Source: Corinectria fuckeliana (lineage: Eukaryota; Ascomycota; Sordariomycetes; Hypocreales; Nectriaceae). Taken from it: a DNA stretch of 64,000 nucleotides. The stretch spans positions 248,001 to 312,000 of the forward strand of contig WPDH01000156.1 in the NCBI GenBank assembly GCA_019137255.1. The letters are read 5' to 3'. Positions 11,697 through 23,042 of this stretch are shown piece after piece. Position 1 is the first letter of the stretch. The number at the start of each line of letters is the position of its first letter. The translations under genes were made by a program, and so were the position numbers. The notes under the pieces are model-generated. The model did not search any database and had not been told where the DNA came from. It worked only from the letters and a program-made list of their open reading frames with translations.

Positions 11697-12596
11697 TCAA
11701 CCGCGTCCTCTGCTGAAGCCGCCTCGTCCCCGGCTGCCACCACCGAAGCCACCGCCGCCGAAGCCGCTGCCACCTCGCGAGAATCCACCGCCGCCGCCGC
11801 GAGAGAAGCCACCGCCACGGCCACCGCCGCCGCGACCACCGCCGAAGCCGCTGCCGCCACGGGAGAATCCGCCGCCGCCGCGGGGACCGCCGCGGCCACC
11901 TCCGCGAGCGCCGAAGCCGCCACGGCCACCGCCACGAGGACCGCCACGGCCGCCGCCGCCGGCGCGCTTGAGCTTGGGAGCACCGGGCGGGGGCTTGGGC
12001 TTGGGGAGGAACTTGTCGAGGGGCAGGAGCTTCTCGGAGCCGATGAAGAACTTGTCGCCCTCCTTGAAGGAGGCGGCCTGGATGCCCTCGGTGGGCTTGA
12101 TGGTGAAGAAGACCTGGTTGATGGGACCGAGGACCTCGTCGACCTTGCCGACGGCCGTCTTGTTCTCCAGGAAGATCTGGGCGTTGAAATGGGGGATCTT
12201 GGGGTTGATGGACTCGCAGACCATCTCGCCCTCGCACGCGTGCATGAACTTGCCCAGCTCTGTGGAGTGGTGGTGAGCATCCTGAATAGAGAGAGCAAGA
12301 GAGGAACAGGAGAGGAGAGGAGTAAAGAGGAACATACCAAGAATCTGAGCAGGCGGGCCCATGTCTCGCTGCTGGAAACCTCCTCCACGGCCTGGAACAG
12401 AGTCGCATCAGCAAACCAATTCGCACAATACACACCTGAAAAGCACCGAGCTGGAACAATTCGCATTCGCAGCCTCGGTGCCTTCTAAGCCATCCTTGAA
12501 CCGCGCCGTCGCCGGGAAGGAGGGAGAGAGGGGAGACGTACCACCACCTCGACCGCCAAAGCCGCCGCGGCCACGGGGAGTGCCTCGGAAAGACAT
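11697..12596 (-). CDS. GAR1: H/ACA ribonucleoprotein complex subunit Gar1
   Basis: Three exons on the minus strand: 12596-12542, 12391-12338 and 12259-11697, giving 223 residues. Gar1 is a core protein of H/ACA snoRNPs, which guide pseudouridylation of rRNA and snRNA in the nucleolus, together with Cbf5, Nop10 and Nhp2. The protein has the classic layout: a short N-terminal RGG patch (SFRGTPRGRGG), a central domain (GPPAQILELGKFMHACEGEM, then KIPHFNAQIFLENK, VGKVDEVLGPINQVFF), and a long glycine/arginine-rich tail of GGRGG and GGFSRGG repeats. Length is close to yeast Gar1 (205). Intron 2 (78 nt) is a multiple of three and has no in-frame stop. The large plus-strand open frame 11508-12488 is only the mirror of the repeat-rich tail. 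Confidence 0.95.
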
Positions 12597-13713
12597 GTCT
12601 GTTGGGAGGGAAGATGCGTGCGGGTTCTCAGGTTCTCAGGTGTTTGTGAGTTCTTTTCTTTCGTCCTTGGGCCAATTGCTGTGTCTTGTCGCCGGGCTTT
12701 TCTGGGTTGGGTTCGCGCGCAAGGTGAAGGCCCGTCGTTGGTTCAACTTTTTTTGTGTGAAATTTTCGGACTGTTTCCAAGCCCAAGGTTTCTGGGTGAG
12801 CTTCTGCGGGCTCTGATTGGTGAGCTGAGCTTGAGGCCGGAAGAACTATTTGGCGGTTGTGGGGGGCTGGTGTGTTCTGGTGGGGCATTTGGTGGGGGGC
12901 TGTGAGTAGGTACGTACCGCCATCGTCACCATCGTCGTCGTCTCTCATCCAGACTATCGCGATTCACCAGGCGACACTTTTGAGATGCTTCATAAACTTG
13001 GCCCAGGCAGAATTGGATACTCAGATACATGCGTGCCTGTAGCTCTTTGATGCACCTCGTACCAGCCCAGCGAGCCATTTCCGTGGAAGTTGCCTTGATC
13101 AGATGTGCATCTTATTTATCCTGTGCCGCATCAAGTACCGACCAAGAGTGTTGGATTCCATCTCTTTGCGTTCGCACTGTAGCAGCTGGGATATCTGCGA
13201 GGTGGTACGTAACAGTAAAGTGAGTCGTTTGCTCCTCTCGTCTCATGACAGCATGGTACAATATTACTTGGAACAAGTGTTGTACGTACAGCACTCAGAG
13301 GCAAGGCAACGTAGGACTGATGTTAAGCTGTCATGCTAGAAATAGAACTATACTGCACTGGCATTGGCGGAAGATGGTATGTGCGAGGAGTCTACGTGGA
13401 CAGCTGATGAAAGGCTTGTGAGGTTGCCGACCCGCTTGGAGGCTACGAGGTTGGCTTGGACATGGATTACGTGAGACCGAGCTCGTTTATCTTCACGGAC
13501 TGATGAAAGACGTTCACCAAAGTAACGTAGATATCCGTCTGAAAACTTAACGAGGGATATTCAAAAGCGACACTGTCTCATAACAAACGCCCTGCTGTTT
13601 CGTGGCAGTCTCCTGAACCAGGTTTTGAGCCTTATATACATGTGAATGAAAAGGGAAACGATACCTGGATATTGAATATACAAAAGAGAACCCAACCGGC
13701 TCACCAAGGTACC
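12597..13713. other. Spacer between GAR1 promoter and 3' end of SLM1
   Basis: The first 350 bases hold the GAR1 promoter and leader. The remaining part (about 12950-13713) has short frames only and no recognisable product. It includes the 3' flank of the SLM1-like gene. Confidence 0.5.
12816..12820 (-). promoter_or_regulatory. CCAAT box candidate upstream of GAR1
   Basis: The minus strand reads CACCAATCAGAG here, about 220 bp upstream of the GAR1 start codon. CCAAT with the flanking TCAG matches the usual binding preference of the fungal Hap/CBC complex. No experiment supports it; it is an inference from motif and position. Confidence 0.35.
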
Positions 13714-16647
13714 CTAGAGAGGAGTGCCTTTAGGATACCCGCCTGGGATATGTAGGTTGGAGATGGTTTGGACGCTCTCCGTTCTGTTGGTGTTGGAAAT
13801 TGGTCGCACTGGTCTAAGATCCTCCTCGTCGGTATCATCCAGCAAAGAGTCGCGCGCCGAGACGGATACAACCCCAGCCGTCGGAAAGGGGCCACCCAAG
13901 TTGGGGAACCCCTCACCGTTGACCGCCGTCACGTTCACAGCCCTCCCCCCGGCATCACCATTGGCCTGATAATCCTCATAGAGATTGCTGTTGGACTGGT
14001 CCGCAATAACTGCCTCGTCATATCTGTTGAGGGGTTGAGTGTCCTGGGTAGCATTGTACACGGGATCCTGGTGACCTTTGGGATTGGTGAAATCTGCGCT
14101 TGGCTCCTGCCTTCCCTGTGGCGCCAGGACAGGGACAAAGTACTCTGTGTTCTGGTGCTGTTGGAAAGAATTCGGTTGCTGGAAAGGCTGTTGTTGTTGA
14201 AACAGCTCCTGCTGTTGGAAAGTTTCACGCTGGTGGATGGATTCTTGCTGCTGGATGGGCTCGCTCGTGTAAGGGTTTACGCCATCATAGTGAGCCTTTT
14301 GGCTGGCAATGGCAGCAGCTGAGGGGACCTCATCCATAGGCGTCCTTTCCGTACTTCCGTAGCCCAGATGGTGGTCCTGGTTCTGCCCGTCGTCTCCAAT
14401 GGCAGGCATGAGCAGCGCACCCATGCCATCCAGTGCCGGGGGGTCCGTCTGGTGGTCCTGGAAACCGGAGCTTACACTAGAAGGCGAGTGAGAGGCCTGT
14501 AAGCCACGTTGCGCATTGACTTGGATATCAGATGGAAACCGCCCACCTGCTTGGGATGATCGCCGGGGGGTCGTGTCCTGCGGCCTAGATCCCGGGTTGA
14601 CATTGACTTGACTCTCGGCCGCGAAGGGTTCGTCGTCGTCGTCGTCGAGTAGTCCGTCGCCGTCGCTGCTAATCGATCGTCGCGATGACCGGCTCATGCT
14701 CCGCGAATGGCTGCGCACAAACTGGTTGCGCTCCTCGGGGGTCTTCTCGGTGAGAGCCTTGATGTCCTCGTACCAGGCCAGCATGGTGTCGTAGCTTTCG
14801 GCGCGAAATACCCAGGTGTGTCCGCGATGCATGGAGCCAGTTTGTCGGCCTTTGAGAATAAACTTGTTTGACGAACCTCCTTCGTTCGAGTGGGATCCTA
14901 GCTTCTGTTCTGGCAGGTAGAGTGACATGACGGGCGCTTGCGCCTTGTCTGCCGATTTAAACTCGTGGAGATGGGTGGCGGAAAGAACATACCTTGCGAG
15001 AAAAAGTCAGCGGAAACATGCGACAGCGAAACAAGAACGACTTACCATCCAGCCGTATAGCTCTTGAGATACTTGCTCTTGCGCTCCAGCAATCCAGCGC
15101 GAATCTCCTGCGAAGCCTCGTGGTCCTGGCCAGGGTAATGGATCTGATCGGCAGACCTGAGGGGAATAGCAGGGTCCACGAATTGGTTGTCGTGAGTCAC
15201 AAAGTGAATCCATTCCTGGTCCTTTGGCATTGAGATCGGTCCCTCACGGAGATCTCCGATGACGCTGTACGCGTTGTCGGCCTCGCGCTTCAAAATCCCA
15301 GCATAGGCATTGTAAGCCTTTTGGATTTCTCCTACAACGATCGATTCTAGTTCTCGCCCCGAGCTCTCAAGGTTGAGATATGCCTGCAAAGAGTTAGAAG
15401 AGGATATTCTAGGCCGAAGAATGAGGGACTAAAGGGGGGCGCAGGCGCATACCTGGTGAAGATAGTTCTCTTCATCAATCTGGCGCTCTACCTGACGATC
15501 GACGGCTAATCGAAGGAGATAGGGGTCTTGCTTGCCGGTTGTCGAGGACTCGTCGAGCTCATTCCTGCCCAAAGTGTCGCCTAGGGTTTTGACGCATTTC
15601 CGCGTGTTCTCCATCTCCTTGTCGACTGAGTTCTTGAAGTCGCCGGATAGGTTCTTGATTTCCTTAATCTTTTGCTGCAAGTCGCTCCTTAGGCCAGTCA
15701 GAGCAAGGATGACGTCCTCCTCAATCTCCTTGGCCTTGTTGGCCTCAAGGATAGCATTCTTGTTGTAGGTGCGCAGGAACTGAAGGGCGTCATCAATGCC
15801 AGCAGTGGTGAGGAAGCCGGGCGGGGCAGATATGTTGTTTGAGACATTGGCAAGCTTCAAGAGAGACTTGGAGCGGTGCTCGTAGTGCGATTGGATTTCT
15901 CTGAAGTATGCAATGAGGTCTTTGAGCACCTTTCTCCAGCCTAAGAATAGGATAGTTAGCTAAGGGACAGGGGATTCGGGAGGTAGGAGCAATTTGCAGC
16001 GGAGGGAGAGGAGAAGACATACCCTGGAATCGGGTAGTAAGGATTTCTGTGGGATTCCCGGAGGTCGGAACGGGGCAGTGGAAAGCACTGTGAGCTTCGT
16101 CGGGGTCCGAGGTGGACTGCAAGGCGAGACTCTTAACGCTGCCAGCCCTCATACTACGACGGCTGCTGCTGCGCTTGAGACTGCCATTGCGACGCAGCGA
16201 GTTCTTCTTCTTGAGCGTGTTGCTGCGGGCGGGCAGCTGCTGTTGGTCGTCGCCCGTGCTGAAGCTGTGGACCGAGGCAGAGCGTTGCATGTTGGCGCCG
16301 GAGCTGTGGTGGCCGTCAACGATGGAGGAGCCGCGTTGAGAGGCGCCCCATTCCTCGGTGAAGCGACCGGCAGGTTGGGGGAGTTGCACCTGCGGCACGG
16401 CGATAGAGGTGTGGTAGCTGTTGGTGATGTGGTCGTCGTCGTTGTGGCGGGGGCGGGAGTTGGAATTGGCGGCCGTATTTGCGGCCGTGGTCGCGGCGGT
16501 GTTGCGCTGGTAGTGGACGGCGGAGGACGACGCGGGGGAAGGTGTATGAGGATAGGAGTAGGGGTAGTAAGAGTTTTGAGGAGCGGACGAAGGATGATGG
16601 TGAGGAGGAGGGGGGAGAGACTGGGACTGGGACGGAGGGGGATCCAT
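13714..16647 (-). CDS. SLM1: Slm1/Slm2-type PH domain protein (TORC2/eisosome, PI(4,5)P2-binding)
   Basis: Four exons on the minus strand: 16647-16023, 15940-15453, 15383-15046 and 14992-13714, giving 909 residues. The N-terminal 208 residues are Pro/Ser/His-rich and contain a basic KKKNSLRRNGSLKRSSSRR patch. Residues from about 209 (WRKVLKDLIAYFREI) form a helical F-BAR-like region with coiled-coil character. A PH domain follows from about 470 (YVLSATHLHEFKSADK, then TWVFRAESYDTMLAWYEDI). The tail holds an acidic run of five Asp at 14632-14646, a Gln-rich repeat with QQQE and FQQ units, and a C-terminal NLHIPGGYPKG. Yeast Slm1/2 bind PI(4,5)P2 at eisosomes and recruit TORC2 to Ypk1. An upstream in-frame ATG at 16848 exists, but the intervening part looks like a leader, so 16647 is preferred. 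Confidence 0.9.
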
Positions 16648-18704
16648 GGCGGAGGTGGCGCTATATGGCTCCCGCTGGCAGCTAGCGGGCGAGTGAGGAG
16701 AAGGGATGGATGATTCCGTGAGACTCGTGGAGGAGAAAGGAGGGGAGGGGGGGCGCTTTGTTGGTGTGGTTGCTGGAGGGCAAACTTGCAGGTTACGGGG
16801 CGATGGGTGTTGACTGTTGACGCAATGGGTGCTGCACACGTCAGGCAACTTATTAGGGTGGTTTGGGTAGGGTAGGGACAGAGCTCCACTGCGAGACTAG
16901 CGCGAAAGCCCCCGGTCGAAAGAATGGAACTCCACTGTAGGTACTTGGTAGTGCTTTTGGGGAATCTTAGGTTTGGTCCGAAGAATTGAACTTTGTGTCC
17001 GCTGTTCTCCGTTACGGTGACCGTGGCCTTTCTCCACTGTGGGCTGTGCGGGCGATCGAGACTGAAGCGGGATGACGCCGGCGTTGCAGGATGAACGGGA
17101 CGAAGCGGGACGAGCGAGGTCGAGCTGGTTTAGTGGTTGGCGATAGCGATGACGGCGATAGAAGATGTTGGAGGATGGAATCAACGGGAATAAAAGAAGG
17201 GAACAACTCGCCCACAAGATTCCAGATAATGCATTGCGTGCAAAAACCAGAAAGTCAGTCAGTCAGTCAGTCGGCTAGTGCTTTTAGTCAATCACCGGTC
17301 CTACGCCTGCCCGGTGCCCGTGGCCGCCAAGCGTTCCCACGACTTACACCGAATGGGCCCATCGTCACAAGCCAGAAACAGAATGGTACCTGCAGATACT
17401 CATATGTACTCGAAGCCTCACCCTCCCGCGACCAATCAATCGCTCGTTTTGATCGAGTCCCAAGTCCTGCCGAGTACCTGCTCCTCTCCCTCCGCAAACC
17501 TGCAGCTGGTTGCAGCCCAGCCCAGCTGTTCCCCACCACCCCATCCCCGAACCGATGACGTCGACAGTAGACGCCACCCACACGCTGGTTTCAACCACTC
17601 GGCGCTCCTCACTCCCGCGATGCCTTCATCTCTTTTACTGCCGACGATCGTCATCCGCTAGACAATTTCCCTGCTCCGCCACGATTTTCCACTAGGGGGT
17701 CCGTCGGCGTTCAGGTGTTCAGGGTCTGGGCATCGCCATTCTCCCCCAGATCTGCGTGCGAAAGTGGGTTTGTTTGATGTTTTTAGCCTGACTCTCATGA
17801 AGCAAGTGATGCTGATTTTGTGTCTCACGCTCGCTAACAGCCGAACGTACGGTACTCGTACCTATGTACACTGCCCAGCGTCATCAACTTCAACAAGTTC
17901 CCTTTCTGTCCTGTACCCACTTCTGGTTGTACGTATGTAGTATCTTAGATAAGTAGGTAGATTATTACCTATTCCCTTGGGTCAGCCGGATCCGGCTGGG
18001 CGTTCTCCGAGTTGCCGATGGCCTGCGATAATGGACGCCAAGGGATGCTGTGACTTCACCATTCTACTCCAGTGGCTCGGATCCCATGGAAATCAGCCGC
18101 AACCAATTTGATCCAGGGCACAAATACCTGAATTCGTCTTTTTTATTGCCTCCACTCAAACCTTTGGTCCCGCTCGCTCAAATTGTGCTTAACTGCTCTG
18201 CTCGAAACAACATCTCGTACATGCATCAACTCCGTAGAAGGTCAGGCTCATTGAGGACGCGACGCCTGTGCTACCGCATATCGGCCTGACCCTTCCACTG
18301 TGATGCCATCATGACATGCTGTCAAACATCCCTTATCCTTGCCCTCCCCACCTTTTACGGTAAATGTATACATGGCTGGTTATCCTGTTGGTATGTGATA
18401 TTACTCGGCAACAGTGATGAGGCCTCCCGTTGGTCTGCAGTCCTCCCAAATTACCCTGAACGCCTGCCCAATGCTCTGTGCTCAATTGAAGGCTCCACAA
18501 CGCCGGCGTGAAACCACATATCATTAGCGCTGTGACAACGAGTGCTCAGCGGTAGGTATTAGACCTCATCGCTTGCCCATCTCTTTCATGACTACATTTG
18601 TAGTTTTGTTATCCCAATCTGACAACGCTAATGCCGTCTCCGTCCTTTGACTTCTCCCTTCTCTAGGTGTGGAATATTGATCGCCGTGACGAAAGCTCCC
18701 CTGC
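16648..18704. other. 2.1 kb intergenic region upstream of SLM1
   Basis: On the minus strand the first 250 bases read as a T/C-rich leader of the SLM1-like gene. A short AGTC tandem lies at about 17252-17273. The part from 17700 to 18704 has no recognisable gene and includes the 3' flank of the LDB17-like gene. Confidence 0.5.
17252..17273. repeat. AGTC tetranucleotide microsatellite
   Basis: Five to six tandem AGTC units stand upstream of the SLM1-like gene, in a region with no coding support. The repeat is directly visible; it is short and probably polymorphic. Confidence 0.8.
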
Positions 18705-20366
18705 TCAAGCTTCCTGCTCTGGTACCGTCTCCCTGATAGGTTCTGTTGGAGGGTGTTCAACCGTTTTCATTCTTCCAAACCGTCTCGGCGGTGGTGCTTT
18801 GGGAGGCGTCTTCTTCGGGCCCCGGTTGAGATGCAGCCTTGCGGCCGACGCAAAGGGTATCCCGTGGCGGTGTTTGGGCACTGCAGGCAGAGGCTTCTTT
18901 GCCCTGACGGCCATAGTCACGCCGTCTTCCGAGGCTTCGGTGTCGTCGCCGTCTTTGTCCGCCTCTCCGGCCCGGCTCGGCGTATGCACCCCGGGCTTCT
19001 CCGTTACTGCCGCAACGTCTCCGACGCTGATACTACTCGAGCTCTCGGAGTGCGACAGGCTGATGCCCAAAATCTTGCGCGCTACCTCGGCCTCGCCCGA
19101 CCTGGGGCTGCCGCTGTCGTGACCCGCTTCCTCCACCCACTTCACCTTCGACACCCGCTCAACTAGACGTAGCGTCGTCTCGTCGGCAGGGGCGAAATGC
19201 GCATTTTGCGAGCCTCGGTAAACATTAAGCACCCGGAAGATCTCATCTTGCTTGTAGTATGGCGGATGGCTGAGCTGCGTGTGTGCTAGTAACGGGTATA
19301 ACACGCGCAGGTAGGTGTGCCTGAGTGAGATCTTCTCGTCTGGAAGATCCATCAAGTTGCGAATTATGACATCCAGAAGCACCCTTAGGTCGTTCGTGTA
19401 AAAATACTCATAAGTCGCCCTGTTCGTGAAGAGCAGATACAGCAGCTTGAGGATGAGCAGCTGGAGAGACGTCTCAGTCTCCCGGTTCAGCAGCAGTATG
19501 ATATTTTCCCCAAACGTCCGAAACGACGGTCCGTGAATACTGAGGCACTTGACAATTCTGTTTGTTAGGGGCGCGCTGGGAGAGTTGGGGGACGCGGGAT
19601 CGGGAACGGAGTCAGTCGATGCGAGCATGTACTGCTCATTCAGCACAAGCTGTCTGCCATGTTAGCATCGACAGGACGCCCACGATGGGGCGAGATGCTC
19701 ACCAATACTCTGATAGTTGGATAGTGGTACGGGTCATGCACGTCGTCGGATAGCTCTTCGATAAGGCAGAAGAGGTAGTGAACGAAACCGTCATCTACCT
19801 GCACCAAGTCCTCCAACCGCAGTCGCTCCATACGCGACATCTCGTACATGAGGTGCAACAGGTGACGGTGTAGGCGCGGATCAATGTGCTGGCGGCCATT
19901 GATCAGCTCCAACAACCGGGGGAAGCATGCCTCGCCGACCATGCGGAGAAACGTGGTCTCATCCTGGCAGCCGTCGAGCAGCAGGAAGCAGGTAATGGCA
20001 TGCAGCGGCCCCGCCTCGTCCTCCTGCAGCAGGCTGTAGATGATCTGGGTGCGGACGTATTCCTTGTTGGAGCAGAAGAGGTCGCTGGCGAGAAGCATAT
20101 GGGCGCAGGCGGCAATGTCGTCCTGGGAGTCGGGAAAGCGATCGCGGAGCTGCGTGGCTAGGTCGAGCCAGCCGCGGAGGGCGTCGTCGATGGTCTCGTG
20201 GCTGTCGCAATGGGTCGAGACGCACCGGTCGAGCTCTATCGGCCTGTCGTGTTAGTCCTCGGAGACATTGTAGAGTTGTGCGACTGTGGCGTCGCCGAGC
20301 CAACCCACCAGCCCACAGCTGCTCTTCATCCTCAATGGATGGGGCAGCGTCGTCGAAATCCGCCAT
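18705..20366 (-). CDS. LDB17: Ldb17/SPIN90/Dip1 family regulator of Arp2/3 and actin patches
   Basis: Three exons on the minus strand: 20366-20305, 20243-19703 and 19649-18705, giving 515 residues. The body is an alpha-helical armadillo-like domain (HLLHLMYEMSRMERL, LILKLLYLLFTNR, LRVLLDVIIRNLMDLPDEK) typical of the SPIN90/Ldb17 leucine-rich family (formerly DUF2013). Relatives activate Arp2/3 to seed linear actin filaments at endocytic patches. The C-terminal 150 residues are Ser/Pro-rich and end in proline motifs (KKPLPAVPKHR and KKTPPKAPPPRR) that suit SH3 partners, as in yeast Ldb17. Exon 1 is the least certain part: the only donor in the right phase reads gttggc, while a better-looking gtgggt three bases upstream is out of frame. 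The first 20 residues may therefore be modelled wrongly; the rest is secure. Confidence 0.85.
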
Positions 20367-21125
20367 GGTGCTCGATTCTGTGGCTGCGCGGCCGCGACGG
20401 CATCGGGTCCTGCGTGAGCGTCGGCGAAAGTATGCTCTAGAGATGGTCGAGGAGATGACGAGCCGGCTGACAATGGTTGGCAGAGGCAGAGGTCATCTCC
20501 AATATGGAGCAGGAGTTGAGAGAGTTGGGCGAGCTTGAAGTGTGGGTAGCAAGTTGTAGGTTACAAGTTGCCAGTGGAGTAAGTGGGTAGAGTGGCGGGG
20601 TCGAGATTGCGGCTGACATAGTTCTATTCGTAGAGCGGGCGTGTTGCTGTGCCGTGACTTCATCCGGCGGACGGTTTTAACGTGGGCTTGGCATTCCACG
20701 AAAGCAAGAGAAATCAAGACAGAAACGTATTCAACTCAGGTTGTCAGGATACATATTACAGGCAGCTGATTAATGGCACAGCATGCCACACCCCTGCACC
20801 GCCACATGTTCAGGCTTTGAAGGCCTCGTGTAAGTTAAGTCATCACTGGTCTAGGTCATTTATCTATTATCATCCATTCTAACAATGGTAGCAAGACCAG
20901 CTGCAATAAGCATAGCAGCTGCGAAAAAGTACAAACCATAACTCAGTTCTCGAGAACTCTCTCATACTCATATTCTATCTCTGCTTTCAACGCATACGGG
21001 GGTATCGCGCCGCAAATCACAAATTCCGGCCCTTTCTTCTTGATGCGCATTCCCAAACGCCAAACCCCGTTTCCTAGTAAGCCTAGCCCAAGACACGAGA
21101 ATAAGCTTCCGAGCAGGATCTCACT
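20367..21125. other. Spacer between LDB17 promoter and 3' end of PDAT
   Basis: No gene is seen. Both flanking genes are on the minus strand, so this holds the promoter of the LDB17-like gene and the 3' flank of the acyltransferase gene. A few short frames are not coding-like. Confidence 0.5.
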
Positions 21126-23042
21126 CTATGAGCCCCCCTCTTCCTCGTCGTAAATCTTGACCTTGTCCGCGTATTCGTTGATGTTGCTGACTACGTAGTC
21201 CATAATCGTGTCCCCCTTTCCGGCTGCCACCCTCAACAGTAGCTCATTAAGGTTACGGCGTCCTAGGATATCGACGTGATCGGCTGTCCGAGGCCCTCCC
21301 CGAGGGTTGAACCTGTCGGGCTCATGGGGCATCTCCACAACCGTCACCTTGACGCCAGCTGGGTTATAGCGCTTCATGTTCCAGCCGCGGTTGCACATGT
21401 AGCCCGTGCTGATGAGATTCACGGTGCCGTCACCCTCGCCCAGGATAACGCCGTGGTCGACTGCTCCCTCGACGTAACCTGTGTCAATCGTGATGTTGAG
21501 GTTCGTTGCCGTTGGCGAGTCGGGTGAGCGGTAGTAGTACGCCCGCTCTGTAGGCTTTCCGACCCCATAGAAGCACAAGATCTTCAGGCTCGGTGCGAGG
21601 GGCAGCCTAGTCTCAAGCGGGTTGACCCATTTCCTGGGGTCCTTCCGGTTGGCCTCGACCTTGGCCGCAGTGTGCGCAATGCCGCGGGAGTAGCTGCCCC
21701 TGAGCATGTCTTGGTACCAATCTTCGGTCGTGTTGAAGATGTACTCCATCGACTCGTCGACGGTTAGGTTGCGGTCGGGAGTCGTCCAGTTTGCGCCAGC
21801 CCTGAAGTTCAACAGAGATCCGTAGGTGAAATTTTGGCCTGGCTGGTCATCGGGCGCTGACTTCAAGTCACCCCAAACGGCATTGCCTCCGATGGGAAGC
21901 ATCGATGATAGTCCAGGCATAGCCCGGAAAATTTCTGTCCTCTCTTCCTTGCCTAGAAACTTTTCGAGGCCATAAATGGCGAAGGGGTTGAGTTGAGCCG
22001 TATCGCGCATTTCACCAGACAGAATCGCCGTTAAATCCTTGACGGCACCGAGCATGCAGCCACTGATGTTGATCCAGGAATCGACATGACGTTCGACCCA
22101 GTCAGGGCCACCGTGGCCACCTTGGTCGGATTCTACCCACTGGAAAAAATAGTAAAGGACCTGACTACCCATGCTGTGCGATGCTAATACTGCTTTCTTG
22201 TTCCCGGTGGAGACACCGGTCTCGATGTATGACTTGAGTCGGCTGAAATATTGGTCCCTGACCTCGAGGTTTGAGTAGGACAATCGCCAGTCATAGGCGG
22301 CGGTGAAGGAGTTGGTGGGATCGTAGCCGATGGATGCCAGGTTCTCGAATATTTTGTTCCAAATCCAGTATCCCGTCACGAAGAAGTCGGTTGCATCGAA
22401 ACCCTGCGCAGCCCTCAGCTTGACCAAGGGAGGATCGAGCCCAGTTCGTTTGTCAAGCATAACATGCCTTTTCCAGAGCTCTTTGTCCATGACCAATGCC
22501 CTCATCATGGTCCAACTTCCCCAAAGCCTCTTTCTGAAGTACGCTCGGGAGATGTTGGCGGTTCCCCAAGATTCGAGACCGGTGGAGATGACACCGGGAA
22601 TCATGATCATGGGATGGTGGGCCTCAAGCCCCTCGGCGCGAGCCTTGATTCCGACTGCAAACGACTCGGAGGCTTCGGAGATTTCTCGCTCGCCTTGAAT
22701 GAGGTCGCGCATATCCTTGACCAGGCCAGCGGGTAAAGCGTCCAAAACCATATCCATGGAAAGGTCGGAAAACTCGGGGAGGTCGATCAAGTCATTGCTC
22801 GAGGCGAAGAAACCAGCGGCTATGAGGCCGAAAAGAATGCCGAGCAGGAAAATCAAGGTGTTGCGACGTTTTCGGGTCTTGTGAGCATGCTCAACAACGT
22901 GGACGTGGGTGACAGTTTCAGCAGCTGGGCTATCTTCGATTGAGGTGGTGTCATTATCATTGTCGTTGTCATTGTCATTGTTGTCGTCTGTATCGGCGGT
23001 TTTGGTCTCGGGGACCTTACGGCGTCGAATATTCGTTTCCAT
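21126..23042 (-). CDS. LRO1: Phospholipid:diacylglycerol acyltransferase (PDAT, Lro1-like)
   Basis: Single exon, 638 residues. The enzyme moves a fatty acyl group from a phospholipid to diacylglycerol and makes triacylglycerol in the ER. A hydrophilic N-terminus contains an Asn-Asp dipeptide run (about residues 22-31) and is followed by one membrane anchor at about 61-80 (TLIFLLGILFGLIAAGFFA). The lumenal LCAT-like domain begins with MIMIPGVISTGLESWG, then YDWRLSY, and the nucleophile elbow ASHSMGSQ with Ser290. A lid-like Trp segment (TSFTAAYDWRL) and late residues DHGVILGEGDGTV and DHVDILGRR supply the acidic and His members of the triad, by family analogy. Yeast Lro1 has 661 residues. The promoter lies in the region shared with NAA30. 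Confidence 0.95.
   Translation of the reverse strand: METNIRRRKVPETKTADTDDNNDNDNDNDNDTTSIEDSPAAETVTHVHVVEHAHKTRKRRNTLIFLLGILFGLIAAGFFASSNDLIDLPEFSDLSMDMVLDALPAGLVKDMRDLIQGEREISEASESFAVGIKARAEGLEAHHPMIMIPGVISTGLESWGTANISRAYFRKRLWGSWTMMRALVMDKELWKRHVMLDKRTGLDPPLVKLRAAQGFDATDFFVTGYWIWNKIFENLASIGYDPTNSFTAAYDWRLSYSNLEVRDQYFSRLKSYIETGVSTGNKKAVLASHSMGSQVLYYFFQWVESDQGGHGGPDWVERHVDSWINISGCMLGAVKDLTAILSGEMRDTAQLNPFAIYGLEKFLGKEERTEIFRAMPGLSSMLPIGGNAVWGDLKSAPDDQPGQNFTYGSLLNFRAGANWTTPDRNLTVDESMEYIFNTTEDWYQDMLRGSYSRGIAHTAAKVEANRKDPRKWVNPLETRLPLAPSLKILCFYGVGKPTERAYYYRSPDSPTATNLNITIDTGYVEGAVDHGVILGEGDGTVNLISTGYMCNRGWNMKRYNPAGVKVTVVEMPHEPDRFNPRGGPRTADHVDILGRRNLNELLLRVAAGKGDTIMDYVVSNINEYADKVKIYDEEEGGS
22945..22980 (-). 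repeat. In-frame Asn/Asp-coding hexamer repeat in PDAT
   Basis: A run of GACAAY-type hexamers on the minus strand encodes alternating Asn and Asp near the start of the acyltransferase. It sits in the cytosolic tail before the membrane anchor, so length changes would probably be tolerated. Confidence 0.75.

Noticed and set aside
11508..12488. Plus-strand open frame of 326 codons rich in Ala and Thr
   Set aside because: It is the mirror of the GGT/CGA-rich tail of GAR1 and crosses both GAR1 introns. GAR1 on the other strand is unambiguous.
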